Source: Vreelandella azerica (lineage in GTDB: Bacteria; Pseudomonadota; Gammaproteobacteria; Pseudomonadales; Halomonadaceae). Taken from it: a stretch of 64,000 nucleotides of DNA. A program made the translations under genes and the position numbers. The stretch spans positions 310,001 to 374,000 of the forward strand of contig NZ_JABFHI010000004.1 of NCBI RefSeq assembly GCF_013112225.1, written 5' to 3'. Positions 9,859 to 20,238 of this stretch are shown in pieces. Each line of letters begins with the position of its first letter. The stretch's first letter is position 1. The notes under the pieces are model-generated. The model saw nothing but the letters and a program-made list of their open reading frames with translations, was not told the origin of the DNA and searched no databases.

Positions 9859-10628
9859 ATGGCGAAACATTCCAGCAAAGAGAACGACTATACGGTTCCC
9901 GCCCTCTATCGCGGTCTTAGAATTCTTGAGCTGTTCGACAGCCAGCATCGGGTTCTTACGACCCAGGAGTTTGCTGACGCCCTTGATGTCACTACAGCCT
10001 CCATCTACCGCATCGTGTCGACTCTGACCGAGATGCATTATCTTGAAAAGGTCGCCAAGAACACCTATCAGCTGGGCCCTCAGGTAATCTCCCAGGGCTT
10101 TAGCTACCTGGCCAGTCGGGATATTGTCGATATCGTCATGCCGCACCTGAATAACCTGCGCAATCAGGTATCCATGTCTTGTCATCTCAGCGTACGCGAG
10201 GGCCGTGAAGCGGTGTATATCTACCGCTCCTTTGCGTCTCAGCGGCTATCGGTGAACATCCCGGTGGGCACCCGCATTGCCTGCCATAGCTGCGCCATGG
10301 GGCGAGTGCTGCTTACCGCTCTAGACGAAGCAGAGCTGGATGCGCTCTATCAACACGTACGTCTGGACGGCTATCCGGCGCCAGCCCCCGCACCCTGCCT
10401 GAACTCAAACAGACGGTTATCCAGGATAGCGCCAACGGCTGGGTGATGCACCGCTCTGACTATGCCACCGCCATTGCCACCGGGCTGAAGGACTATCAAG
10501 GGAATATCGTCGCCGCGATCAATATTTCAGGCCCTGACGCCCTGATGAGTAGCGATGACCACATCAGCGCGCTGAAGGGACAGCTGCTCGATACTGCAGG
10601 GCGTATTTCCTTTGAACTGGGTTGTTAA
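9859..10628 (+). pseudogene. IclR-family transcriptional regulator, one frameshift
   Basis: N-terminal winged helix (VPALYRGLRILELF, TQEFADALDVTTASIYRIV) and C-terminal IclR effector domain (RIACHSCAMGRVLLTAL, then SANGWVMHRSDYATAIATGL and a final AINISGP). The two parts are in different frames. One missing C in CCCCC 10385-10389 restores RTLPELKQTVIQDSANGW, giving about 256 residues, the usual IclR length. IclR proteins bind small-molecule effectors and act as dimers or tetramers. Position directly after soxBDAG suggests control of that cluster. No strong ribosome-binding site precedes ATG 9859. Confidence 0.82.
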
Positions 10629-10685
10629 AAAACGGGTATTACAAAAGCTGTTCAAAACGGCCGTTAAAAACGCCTGCTCCTGACG

Positions 10686-10721
10686 CAAAAATGGCGGCAT
10701 CTTTTGTCAAGATACCGCCAC
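10686..10721 (-). terminator. Rho-independent terminator after fadA
   Basis: On the minus strand a stem TGGCGGTATCTT / AAGATGCCGCCA with a short loop is followed by TTTTT, about 55 bases past the fadA stop. It ends the fadBA transcript. Confidence 0.7.
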
Positions 10722-10776
10722 ATTAGATGGCTGGCTTATGCTGCGTTCAAAGCGCCACCATAGCGCTCTGGCGCGT

Positions 10777-11982
<1,206 letters not shown>

Positions 11983-14141
11983 TCAGGCATTAGCAGGATA
12001 AAAGCGTGAATGATCACGCGCCATTTCACGTAGTTTCGGGGTCGGGGCATAGAGTGCGCCCAGCTCCTCGGCCAGCGCATCCGCCTGGGCGACAAACTCA
12101 GCGACACCTATGGCATCGATATAGCGCAGCGCGCCCCCACGGAAAGGCGGGAAACCAATCCCATAGATCAAGGCCATATCTGCCTCTGCGGCAGAATCAA
12201 CAATGCCGTCTTCCAGGCAACGCACCGTTTCAAGGCATAGCGGCACCATCATGCGGGCGATAATATCGTCATCGGAAAACTCCTTGGTTTCCTTGACCAC
12301 GCTGCTGACCAGCGAATGCGCCTGCTCATCGCTTACCTTGACGGGTTTACCTTTCTTATCTTCTTCGTAAGCGTAAAAACCCTTGGCGTTTTTCTGCCCC
12401 AGGCGGTCATTGTCAAACATCACCTGAATGGCCGTTTTCGTCTCACGCGCCATACGATCCGGGAAACCCTCGGCCATCACTTCATTGGCATGCACGGCGG
12501 TATCCAGCCCGACCACATCCAGCAGATAGGCAGGCCCCATCGGCCAGCCGAATTTTTCCATGACCTTATCGACTCGCTGGAAATCAGCGCCTTGCTCCAT
12601 CAGGAAGCTGAAACCGCCAAAGTAGGGAAACAGCACCCGGTTGACTAGAAAGCCTGGGCAATCGTTGACGACAATCGGCGTCTTGCCCATGGCACGGGCA
12701 TAGGCAACGGTCGCGGAAACGGCGGCGTCCGAAGTCTTTTCACCACGGATGACTTCCACCAGCGGCATACGATGTACCGGGTTAAAAAAGTGCATGCCGC
12801 AGAAATTTTCCGGGCGTTTAAGGTTTTTCGCCAGGCGGTTAATCGAAATCGTTGACGTGTTGGAGGTCAGGATGGTGCTGTCACTGACCTTGTCTTCTAC
12901 CTCGGTCAGAACGGCGTCTTTCACCTTGGGGTTTTCAACTACGGCTTCGACCACCAGATCGACGTTACCAAAATCACCATAGGAAAGCGTGGGTCGAATA
13001 TTGGAAAGCCGGGCTGCCATCTGGTCAACGCTGAGTTTCTTGCGGTCAACCTGTTTGGCAAACAGCTTGCGCGCTTCCTTGAGGCCCAGCTCAATGGCAT
13101 CGTCCTTGATGTCCTTCATCAGGATGGGAGTGCCCTTGGAGGCACTTTGATAGGCAATACCGCCCCCATGATGCCTGCGCCCAGCACGGCAGTCTGCTTA
13201 ACCGGTTGAGACTGCTTTTCGTAACCGCTGCCCTTTTTCTTGACCAGCTGGTCATTCATGAACAGGCCAACAAGGTTAAAGGCCACATCCGTCAGGGCCA
13301 TGCGTGCAAAGGTGTTGGCTTCAATCTGCTGAGCACGTTCGCGCTCTTCTCCGGCGCCTTTCTGGATCACCTTGATGGCTTCAATCGGTGCCGGATAATG
13401 CGGCCCCGCCTTACCTGCAACGTAACCTTTGGCCGTTTCAAATACCATCATCTGTTCAATGGCATTGAGTTTCAGCGCTGATTTCTTTTCATTACGACGT
13501 GCTTCAATATCCAGCTCACCGGCATTGGCGCGGTGCAGAATATCAGCGGCGGCATCCAGCAGGTCGTCCTGCGGCACTACCGCATCAACGGCACCGACTT
13601 TTAAAGCGGCATCGGCTCGGTTTTCCGTTCCTCCGGCGATCCATTCAATGGCATTATCTGCACCTATCATGCGCGGCAGGCGCACACAGCCACCCCAGCC
13701 GGGAATAATTCCCAGCTTGGTTTCCGGCAAGCCAATCTTGGCTTTTTCGCTCATCACGCGAAAATCGGTGGTCAGCAGTACTTCACAGCCACCGCCCAGC
13801 GCTAGCCCATTGATGGCCGTGACGGTGGGGAAAGGCAGATCTTCGATGGCATTGAAAATCTCATGCACCTTGAGGTTCATCTCAACAAGGTAATCCTGGC
13901 CTTTATCGAAGAGTTGATGAAACTCGGTAATATCCGCGCCGACAATAAATGCCTCTTTCCCGCTGGCGATAATCAGGCCATTCAGGCCATGCTCGGCATT
14001 CAGAGCCTGGGCGGCCTCACCAAGCTCTTTGATCACCGCGCTGGAAAGCTTATTGACAGATTCACCCTGCAGGTCAAAAGTGAGGGTTGCGATATCATCA
14101 TCGCTGCGCGCCATCGAAATGGCATTACCTTGATAGATCAT
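11983..14141 (-). pseudogene. fadB: Fatty-acid oxidation complex alpha subunit (FadB), one frameshift
   Basis: Multifunctional enoyl-CoA hydratase / 3-hydroxyacyl-CoA dehydrogenase. The N-terminal crotonase domain shows GADITEFH, GGGCEVLLTTDFRVM and GLPETKLGIIPGWGG. The dehydrogenase part starts AVLGAGIMG, then continues in another frame from [13 protein letters not shown] through [15 protein letters not shown] to [10 protein letters not shown]. The break is at CCCCC 13163-13167 on the plus strand: one added G on the coding strand restores [15 protein letters not shown], the NAD-binding motif. Reconstructed length is about 719 residues, normal for FadB. It is first in the operon with fadA. 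In vivo the gene is very likely intact. Confidence 0.9.
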
Positions 14142-14352
14142 CCGCCTTACTCCATTGGACTGGTGACAGAAACAAATTCATACGACCGTTTGATTGCCTT
14201 AGCTTGGTCGAGATTATTTCAGACGTCAAGCCTTGAATGACATCTGTCCAGTGGATGGTGCTCTCAACCAGGACTTGCATTCAACTCATTGCCTATCGAC
14301 ACTTGGTAATGAACATGGGTATTGAACATAGCCACCATCTGCAGGTTGATTT

Positions 14353-14814
14353 ATGGCGTCTACTATTGGCTTCCGCATTGCTCGGCTCCCACATTTATGG
14401 CGCTCGATCATTGATCGTCGTCTGGCGCCGCTAGGCCTCACTCAGACCCGCTGGGTCACCTTGTACCACCTCTGGCGCATGGGAAATGGGCAAACCCAAT
14501 GCGAGCTTGCCCGTAATATCGGCGTTGAAGCACCTTCGCTGGTACGCACGCTGAGTCAGTTGGAATCCCAGGGGCTGATTACACGCCAGGCCTGTGGCAA
14601 TGATCGGCGGGCCAAACGTATCTATCTGACCGATGAAGCATTGCCTCTGCTTGAACAGATTGATGCGATTGCCTCAAAGGCCCGTCAGGAAATGCTTGCT
14701 GGCTTAAGTGACCAGCAAATACAACAGCTTGAGGACTGGCTTGCGCATATCGAGGCTAACGGCCTGGCGATTCAGGCACAGGATCAGGAGGCAGAGGCGT
14801 CGTCCGTGCCATGA
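14353..14814 (+). CDS. MarR/SlyA-family transcriptional regulator
   Basis: A 153-residue winged-helix protein. The region LGLTQTRWVTLYHLW... CELARNIGVEAPSLVRTL (about residues 26-75) is the helix-turn-helix part and QGLITRQ... DRRAKRIYLTD the wing; both are typical of the SlyA subgroup. Such proteins act as homodimers, often as antirepressors of transferred genes or regulators of stress and efflux genes. Start ATG 14353 has AGGT about 9 bases upstream. The 3' end overlaps the convergent gene on the minus strand by 31 bases. Targets are unknown. Confidence 0.85.
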   Translation: MASTIGFRIARLPHLWRSIIDRRLAPLGLTQTRWVTLYHLWRMGNGQTQCELARNIGVEAPSLVRTLSQLESQGLITRQACGNDRRAKRIYLTDEALPLLEQIDAIASKARQEMLAGLSDQQIQQLEDWLAHIEANGLAIQAQDQEAEASSVP

Positions 14815-15338
14815 GTCAAGGCCGATGCTTTATGCTGTTTTTTCGGGCGGTCCGCGTGGCCTTTCAGGCAATCACGCAGCGTGACAAAATCTTCGATATA
14901 GCTGGAAAAGCGCTCGGCATTCTGCGACTCCCACCACCATAAGGTCAGTGAGGATTCGCTGGACTCCAGCACCAAGGCATCCTGGGGCAAACGCTCCAGT
15001 AAGGCCTTTAAAACGCTATCCGCCGGTTCCGGCCAGGCGCGTAACGGTGCTATCCGCCAGCGCCAGCCTGCATGGTAGGGGGTCAGGGCATCACTGGCAT
15101 CGCTGTCTCGAACGAGAAGAAAATCCGGCCCGGGGGCTTGCTGCGGGTAACGCCATTGGTAGCCAGGCATTGCCTGTTTGACATCATGAAGTGGCGGCAC
15201 AGCCATTTTCACCTCAACGCCCTGCTTGCGCACACTGTTGCGCAGCGACGCCTGACGCTGCTGACGTGGGCTAGGCTTCAGCCACATCACCGGTGCCGCC
15301 ACAAGCATCACCACGATAATAATAAAAAACCATTCCAT
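14784..15338 (-). CDS. Hypothetical protein with one N-terminal membrane segment
   Basis: A 184-residue protein I do not recognise. Residues 1-20 (MEWFFIIIVVMLVAAPVMWL) form a single transmembrane segment or signal anchor. The rest is soluble, Trp-rich and probably cytoplasmic given the basic residues after the segment. The start ATG 15338 is preferred over the in-frame upstream ATG 15371 because AGAGG lies 7 bases before it. The C-terminus overlaps the slyA-like gene end by 31 bases. I infer no function; similar small membrane-anchored proteins are common in Halomonas genomes. Confidence 0.6.
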   Translation of the reverse strand: MEWFFIIIVVMLVAAPVMWLKPSPRQQRQASLRNSVRKQGVEVKMAVPPLHDVKQAMPGYQWRYPQQAPGPDFLLVRDSDASDALTPYHAGWRWRIAPLRAWPEPADSVLKALLERLPQDALVLESSESSLTLWWWESQNAERFSSYIEDFVTLRDCLKGHADRPKKQHKASALTHGTDDASAS

Positions 15339-15422
15339 TGCTTGCCTCTCTGGGTATAGGGATGACGACATGGACGATCTGCCCGAAAATCTAGCAGATA
15401 TTCAAAATAATGATCCAGGTCG

Positions 15423-15451
15423 TTGTTACTTAACGAAAACCCGCCTAAAGT
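15423..15451 (+). promoter_or_regulatory. Sigma-70-type promoter for the universal stress protein gene
   Basis: TTGTTA (15423-15428) and TAAAGT (15446-15451) with a 17-base spacer lie 55 bases upstream of the uspA-like start. This is pattern-based only. Confidence 0.45.
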
Positions 15452-15505
15452 AAAGAGTACACACTTTATTGTTCTCAGCTGACTGTCTTATTTTGAGGAG
15501 CACCC

Positions 15506-15958
15506 ATGAGCTACCATCATATTCTGGTCGCGGTGGATTTGACCAAAGATTCCCATAAAGTCCTTGAACGCGCCGTGGCGATTGCCGAACGTAACAACGA
15601 CGCCAAGATCTCCATCATGCATACCCTGGAACCCCTGGGTTTTGCCTATGGCGGTGATATTCCCATGGATCTCACCAGCATCCAGGATCAACTGGATGAT
15701 CACGCCAAAAAGCGCCTGGCAGAAATTGCCGAAACGCATATTCCCAGCGAAGACCAGCACGTGCTGGTGGGCATGCCGGATACTGAAATCCATCGTTTTG
15801 CCCAGGAAAACGACGTGGATCTGATTGTCGTTGGCTCCCATGGTCGTCATGGTTTCGCATTGCTGCTAGGTTCCACGTCAACCGGCGTTTTGCACGGCGC
15901 TCAGTGCGATGTGCTAGCTGTACGCGTTGGTAAGAAAGGCGAAGAAAGCGCCGAGTAA
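15506..15958 (+). CDS. Universal stress protein, UspA family, single domain
   Basis: A 150-residue single-domain protein starting MSYHHILVAVDLTKDSH with GAGGAG 7 bases upstream. The ATP-binding signature G-2x-G-9x-G(S/T) is present as GSHGRHGFALLLGSTS near residue 113, so it should be the nucleotide-binding UspFG/UspA-like type. These cytosolic dimers accumulate in stasis and stress; molecular role is poorly defined. Monocistronic: its own promoter upstream and a strong terminator downstream at 15992-16022. Confidence 0.9.
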   Translation: MSYHHILVAVDLTKDSHKVLERAVAIAERNNDAKISIMHTLEPLGFAYGGDIPMDLTSIQDQLDDHAKKRLAEIAETHIPSEDQHVLVGMPDTEIHRFAQENDVDLIVVGSHGRHGFALLLGSTSTGVLHGAQCDVLAVRVGKKGEESAE

Positions 15959-15991
15959 CAGCTCGTTCAATAAAAACCAGTAGCGAATCTG

Positions 15992-16022
15992 ACAAGGCAC
16001 CCGTTCGGGTGCCTTGTTGTTC
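15992..16022 (+). terminator. Rho-independent terminator after universal stress gene
   Basis: AAGGCACCC, loop GTTC, GGGTGCCTT, then GTTGTTCT. The stem is perfect and the U-tract is weak. It lies about 35 bases after the stop and may also serve the convergent uup transcript. Confidence 0.65.
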
Positions 16023-16065
16023 TGACTGGGTCGCTACTGACAGAACTGCCTTGCCAAGCCGCTAA

Positions 16066-17988
16066 TTACTGCTCACCGTTAGCCATTGCTTCAAGCTCCA
16101 TCCAACGCTCCATGGCGGCTTCCAATGATTGCTGGACGTTTTCCAGCGCCTGCAGCCTGGCGGTGACAACACTGGCGTCCTGCTGGTAAAACGCTGGATC
16201 ACCCACTTCCTGCTCCAAGGTTTCTATTTCGCCTTCAAGGCGCTCGATATCAGCCGGCAACCCATCCAATTCACGCTGCAGCTTGTAGGAAAGCTTGACG
16301 GTTTTACGCGCAGGCTCGGCCGCCGGTTTATCCTGAGCTTTCTCGGCCACCTCGCTGGTTGGCTCAGTGTGTTGGCGAGCCGCACCGTCCCAGGGCGCCG
16401 GGGGCAATTTGCCACCCTGACGAATCCAGTCGGTATAGCCGCCCACATACTCACGCACGCAGCCTTGACCTTCAAACGCCAACATACTGGTGACCACGTT
16501 ATCCATAAAGGTACGGTCGTGAGAGACCAGCAATAGGGTTCCGTCGAAATCCAGTAGCAGCTCTTCAAGCAGCTCCAGGGTTTCCATATCCAGATCGTTG
16601 GTCGGCTCATCAAGCACCAGGACATTGGCAGGCTGGGTAAACAGTTTGGCCAGCAGAAGACGATTGGATTCACCGCCAGACAGCGCCTTGACCGGCTGAC
16701 GCACCCGATCAGGCGTAAACAGGAAGTCCTGCAGATAGCTCATGACATGGCGATCCTTGCCCCCTACGCTGACACGGTCACTGCCTTGGGCCACGTTATC
16801 ATAGACGGTTTTGTTCAACTCAAGCCCAGCCCGCAGCTGATCGAAATAGGCTACCTGCAGGTTAATACCCAGCTGTACGCTGCCTTCTGTGGGAGCCAAC
16901 TCTCCCAGCAGAATTTTAAGCAGGGTTGTCTTACCGGCGCCGTTACGGCCCAGAAAACCAATCCGGTCGCCGCGCATGACTTCCAGATTGACATCGCGCA
17001 GGATGACCTCATCACCAAAGCGTTGGGTCACGCCTTTCAGCTTGACGACCCGCTTACCGGTGCGCTCGCCGCTATCCACCGACAGATTGGCCGTGCCCTG
17101 ACGCTCGCGACGCTGACTGCGCTCCATGCGCATCTGCTCAAGCTCGCGTACACGGCCTTCATTACGGGTGCGACGTGCCTTGACGCCTTGACGAATCCAG
17201 GCTTCCTCTTGCGCCAGTTTTTTGTCAAAAAGCGCATTCTCGCGGGCTTCAACTTCCAGTTCGTGCTGCTTGCGTTCCTGGTACTCAGCGTATTTCCCGG
17301 GGTAGCGGCCTAATTTGCCACGGTCCAGTTCAAGAATATGGGTGGCCAGCTTGGACAGGAAGGCACGGTCGTGGGTAATCAGTAACACAGCGCCGTTAAA
17401 TGCCAGCAGCTGCTCTTCCAGCCAGGCGATGGTGTCGAGATCCAGGTGGTTGGTCGGCTCGTCCAGCAACAGCAGATCAGGCTCGGCTACCAGGGCCCGT
17501 GCCAGCGCTACGCGCCGTCGCCAGCCGCCGGAAAGCGCACTCATTTCAGCTTCAGGCGGCAATCCCAGGCGAGTAAGCACCACATCAATACGCTGATGGA
17601 ATGACCAGCCATCAATCGCCTCGATCCGGGTTTGCAACACCGCCATGCGGTTCATGTCAGGGTCAGAATCGTTGATCAGATGGTGATACTCGGAAAGCAA
17701 GTCACCAGCTTCAGGCAGCCCCTGGGCAACCATATCGAAGATGGTCATACCGGAAGACTCCGGCAACTCCTGAGACAGAACACCAATTTTCAGCCCAGGC
17801 GCACGCCAGATGGTGCCATCATCGGGTTTGATATCGCCAGCCACCAGCTTTAAAAGCGTTGATTTACCGGTGCCGTTGCGCCCGACCAGCGCCAGCCGCT
17901 CGCCTTTTTCGACCGTCAGGTCAGCGCGGTCAAGCAATACTTGGGTGCCGTAAGCGAGTTGCAGCTGTTCAAGTCGTAACAAGGTCAC
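16066..17988 (-). CDS. uup: ABC-F ATPase Uup
   Basis: A 640-residue soluble tandem ABC protein of the ABC-F class; no membrane segments. First domain: GRNGTGKST near residue 37, LSGGWRRR, LLLDEPTNHLD. Second: GRNGAGKTT near 350, LSGGESNRLLLAK, VLDEPTNDLD. The C-terminal ~100 residues are charged and coiled-coil-like, the Uup DNA-binding extension that separates it from EttA and YbiT. Uup acts on ribosomes and affects transposon excision and replication or branch-point stability. The start is GTG 17988 with GGAG 8 bases upstream. It is divergent from tatD. Confidence 0.93.
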   Translation of the reverse strand: MTLLRLEQLQLAYGTQVLLDRADLTVEKGERLALVGRNGTGKSTLLKLVAGDIKPDDGTIWRAPGLKIGVLSQELPESSGMTIFDMVAQGLPEAGDLLSEYHHLINDSDPDMNRMAVLQTRIEAIDGWSFHQRIDVVLTRLGLPPEAEMSALSGGWRRRVALARALVAEPDLLLLDEPTNHLDLDTIAWLEEQLLAFNGAVLLITHDRAFLSKLATHILELDRGKLGRYPGKYAEYQERKQHELEVEARENALFDKKLAQEEAWIRQGVKARRTRNEGRVRELEQMRMERSQRRERQGTANLSVDSGERTGKRVVKLKGVTQRFGDEVILRDVNLEVMRGDRIGFLGRNGAGKTTLLKILLGELAPTEGSVQLGINLQVAYFDQLRAGLELNKTVYDNVAQGSDRVSVGGKDRHVMSYLQDFLFTPDRVRQPVKALSGGESNRLLLAKLFTQPANVLVLDEPTNDLDMETLELLEELLLDFDGTLLLVSHDRTFMDNVVTSMLAFEGQGCVREYVGGYTDWIRQGGKLPPAPWDGAARQHTEPTSEVAEKAQDKPAAEPARKTVKLSYKLQRELDGLPADIERLEGEIETLEQEVGDPAFYQQDASVVTARLQALENVQQSLEAAMERWMELEAMANGEQ

Positions 17989-18147
17989 TCAGTGTTCTCC
18001 ATCATCATGAAACGCATAATAAAGGCCATAGTGTAACGCATGCTGCCTTGATAATGTTTACCTTGCAGACGTCTCGTGGAAGCTTTCTTGGCAAGGTAGA
18101 CTGAGCGCTGCAAATTCGCTGTGGCTAAATTCCTGAAGGAGCCTTGT

Positions 18148-19026
18148 GTGACCACTCTGCGTGACAATTCCACACTACCCGAAGCCTTGCGCTTTCAATC
18201 ACCTGCCCCGCTGGTGGACATTGGCGCCAACCTGACTCACGAGAGCTTTCAGCGTGATCTCCCAGAGGTCATTGAACGCGCCCATGCTGCCAACGTCACC
18301 ACCCTGATCCTGACCGGCACCGACCTGCTTCATGCTCGTCAGGCAGCCAGCCTCAGCGAGCAGTACAGCGGTGTGTTTGCTACGGCGGGCATTCATCCTC
18401 ACGATGCCAGCCAGTGGACAGACACGCTCGGCCAACAACTGGCTGAACTGCATCAGCATCCGGGCGTTGTCGCGGTGGGCGAATGCGGGCTGGATTTCAA
18501 CCGCAACTTTTCAACTCCGCAGGAGCAGGAACGCGCCTTTGAAGCACAGCTTGCGCTGGCCGCCAGCAGCGGCTTGCCCCTTTTTCTGCATGAGCGTGAT
18601 GCGGGGCCACGCATGCGCGATATGCTGCATCACTGGCGCGGGGATATCAGCGACGCTGTTATTCATTGCTTTACCGCCGACAAAGATACCCTTCACGGCT
18701 ATCTGGACCTAGACTTGCACATAGGGCTCACCGGCTGGATTTGCGACGAGCGACGCGGTCACCACCTGCAGCCACTGGTCAAGGATATCCCTCTTGATCG
18801 GCTTATGGTAGAAACCGACTGCCCGTATCTTTTACCGCGCAATTTACCGGCCAAGTTGAAGGGGCGGCGCCATGAACCTGCACTGCTGCCGTGGATAGTG
18901 CGTGAAATTGCCCATTGGCACGGCGTCAGTGAAGCTCGGCTGGCAGCCGCCAGCAGCGCGACGGCGCAGCGCTTTTTCCGGTTACCATCGCTGGTCAATG
19001 AGTCAGCCGATGCTAGGCACCTGTAA
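18148..19026 (+). CDS. TatD-family metal-dependent hydrolase/DNase
   Basis: A 292-residue TIM-barrel hydrolase. Family segments: VDIGANLTHESF (N-terminal metal region), AGIHPHDA, VAVGECGLDF (metal Glu), FLHERDA, VIHCFT and VETDCPYLLP. TatD enzymes are Mg-dependent 3'-5' exonucleases linked to DNA repair. The start GTG 18148 is chosen because AAGGAG ends six bases before it; an in-frame GTG at 18121 lacks a site. It is followed after 18 bases by a small hypothetical gene with its own AAAAGGA, probably co-transcribed. Confidence 0.88.
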   Translation: MTTLRDNSTLPEALRFQSPAPLVDIGANLTHESFQRDLPEVIERAHAANVTTLILTGTDLLHARQAASLSEQYSGVFATAGIHPHDASQWTDTLGQQLAELHQHPGVVAVGECGLDFNRNFSTPQEQERAFEAQLALAASSGLPLFLHERDAGPRMRDMLHHWRGDISDAVIHCFTADKDTLHGYLDLDLHIGLTGWICDERRGHHLQPLVKDIPLDRLMVETDCPYLLPRNLPAKLKGRRHEPALLPWIVREIAHWHGVSEARLAAASSATAQRFFRLPSLVNESADARHL

Positions 19027-19044
19027 CACCTAAAAGGAACCCTA

Positions 19045-19530
19045 ATGAGTGAATTACCCGGCTTTATTGCCATTGAAACCGGCGACGAGGAAGGCTTGCC
19101 GCTTTCGGTTGCCTGGTCTTTGGCGGATGGGCGTATCAAGCACACCCTGATTCAGCCAGATGACAGCTGGATTGCAGAATCCGACCATGTCACCAACGAA
19201 TATAGCGCAGAGGAGCTGGAGAGCTTTGGCGTCAGCCCGCTGGATGTCATTCGTGAGCTGGAAACCGATTATTTCAACGAGACTCTCTACACCAGTGGCA
19301 GCGGCGAAGATGAGCTCGCCCTGGCGCGCCTGTTTGACACCTACGGCATTGACCCCTTCGTTGAGCTTGCCCCTGCAGAAAGCCTGTACCCAGGCTTGAA
19401 CGACGCAGAATGGCAGCGTCAACGCCGCGAGGTGTTTGATCAACTGGGCCTGGAGCCAATGCGCCCTGAAGATGAGGTAAGCGCCATGCTGGCGTTACAT
19501 CAACGACTGGAAGGTGATGACACCGAGTGA
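19045..19530 (+). CDS. Hypothetical acidic protein
   Basis: A 161-residue protein, strongly acidic, no membrane segments or signal peptide. Begins MSELPGFIAIETGDEEGLPL with AAAAGGAA upstream. The opening pattern (FIAIETGDEEGLPLSVAWSL) faintly resembles the first strand of RNase H-like 3'-5' exonucleases, where an acidic residue sits in strand one, but I cannot confirm the rest of an Exo motif set. It follows tatD by 18 bases; the 3' end overlaps the convergent epmC end by 31 bases. Function unknown. Confidence 0.65.
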   Translation: MSELPGFIAIETGDEEGLPLSVAWSLADGRIKHTLIQPDDSWIAESDHVTNEYSAEELESFGVSPLDVIRELETDYFNETLYTSGSGEDELALARLFDTYGIDPFVELAPAESLYPGLNDAEWQRQRREVFDQLGLEPMRPEDEVSAMLALHQRLEGDDTE

Positions 19531-20083
19531 TCCAGCACCGCCAGCCCGGCCCTGCACGCCTGATCCAGTGAAGCTGCCTGTTGATAATAACGCTGCAAGG
19601 CCATCTGGAAAGCAGCTGCACGGCGTGGTAACCCTTCAGCCCGATAGCGCTGCGCCCGCGATAACACCTTGTTAGCAAAACTTTCCCGGTCTACTTCTGC
19701 CTCGCCCCCAGATTATCCACACTGACATGAAAGGGGCGCTGGCTGGCCTCACAGAACAGTGATTCAAGTGCCTGTGGGGCAATTTCTGCGGCTTCAAAGG
19801 CACCTTGCTGTTGGGCATCACGACCGTCGGGCAGGTACCAGTAGCCGTAATCCTCAAGCTGTCTTCGCTGCTCGCCAGCGATGCACCAGTGGCTGATTTC
19901 ATGCAATGCGCTGGCATAGAACCCATGGGCAAAAATTACCTGATGGTAGTCATCGTCGCCGCTGGCTGGCTGATACAAAGGTTCATCGCCACCACGCGTC
20001 AGCCGGGTCCGGTAACGCTCGGCAAACACACCATCAAACAGAGCGATAATATCGGCAAGCGTCCAGCGGGTCTCGTCGTGCAT
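19500..20083 (-). pseudogene. epmC: Elongation factor P hydroxylase (EpmC), one frameshift
   Basis: EpmC (YfcM) hydroxylates the beta-lysylated Lys of elongation factor P, using iron. The minus strand begins MHDETRWTLADIIALFD and contains the metal-binding HEISHWCIAGEQRR segment near residue 60, then DYGYWYLPDGR. The frame breaks at CCCCC 19705-19709; one added G on the coding strand restores NLGGEAEVDRESFANKVL and a tail ending at 19500, about 194 residues in total, near normal length. Its C-terminal codons overlap the convergent gene ending at 19530. epmA and epmB are not in the window. Confidence 0.85.
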
Positions 20084-20238
20084 AAATTCTATCCGGTTGA
20101 ATATTGATCACAAAAAAATGGCATATGATGATTATAAAGACCGACACCCTATGACGTCATGTGGTGTGATCAACGAACAGCAATAGCTGCTAGAATCGTT
20201 TTTTTAAACAGGAATATCCACTATCTAGGAAGCCCACC

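Noticed and set aside
20151..20160. Palindrome ATGACGTCAT upstream of the MATE gene as an operator
   Set aside because: Only 10 bp, no matching regulator nearby and no clear promoter alignment; too weak to list.
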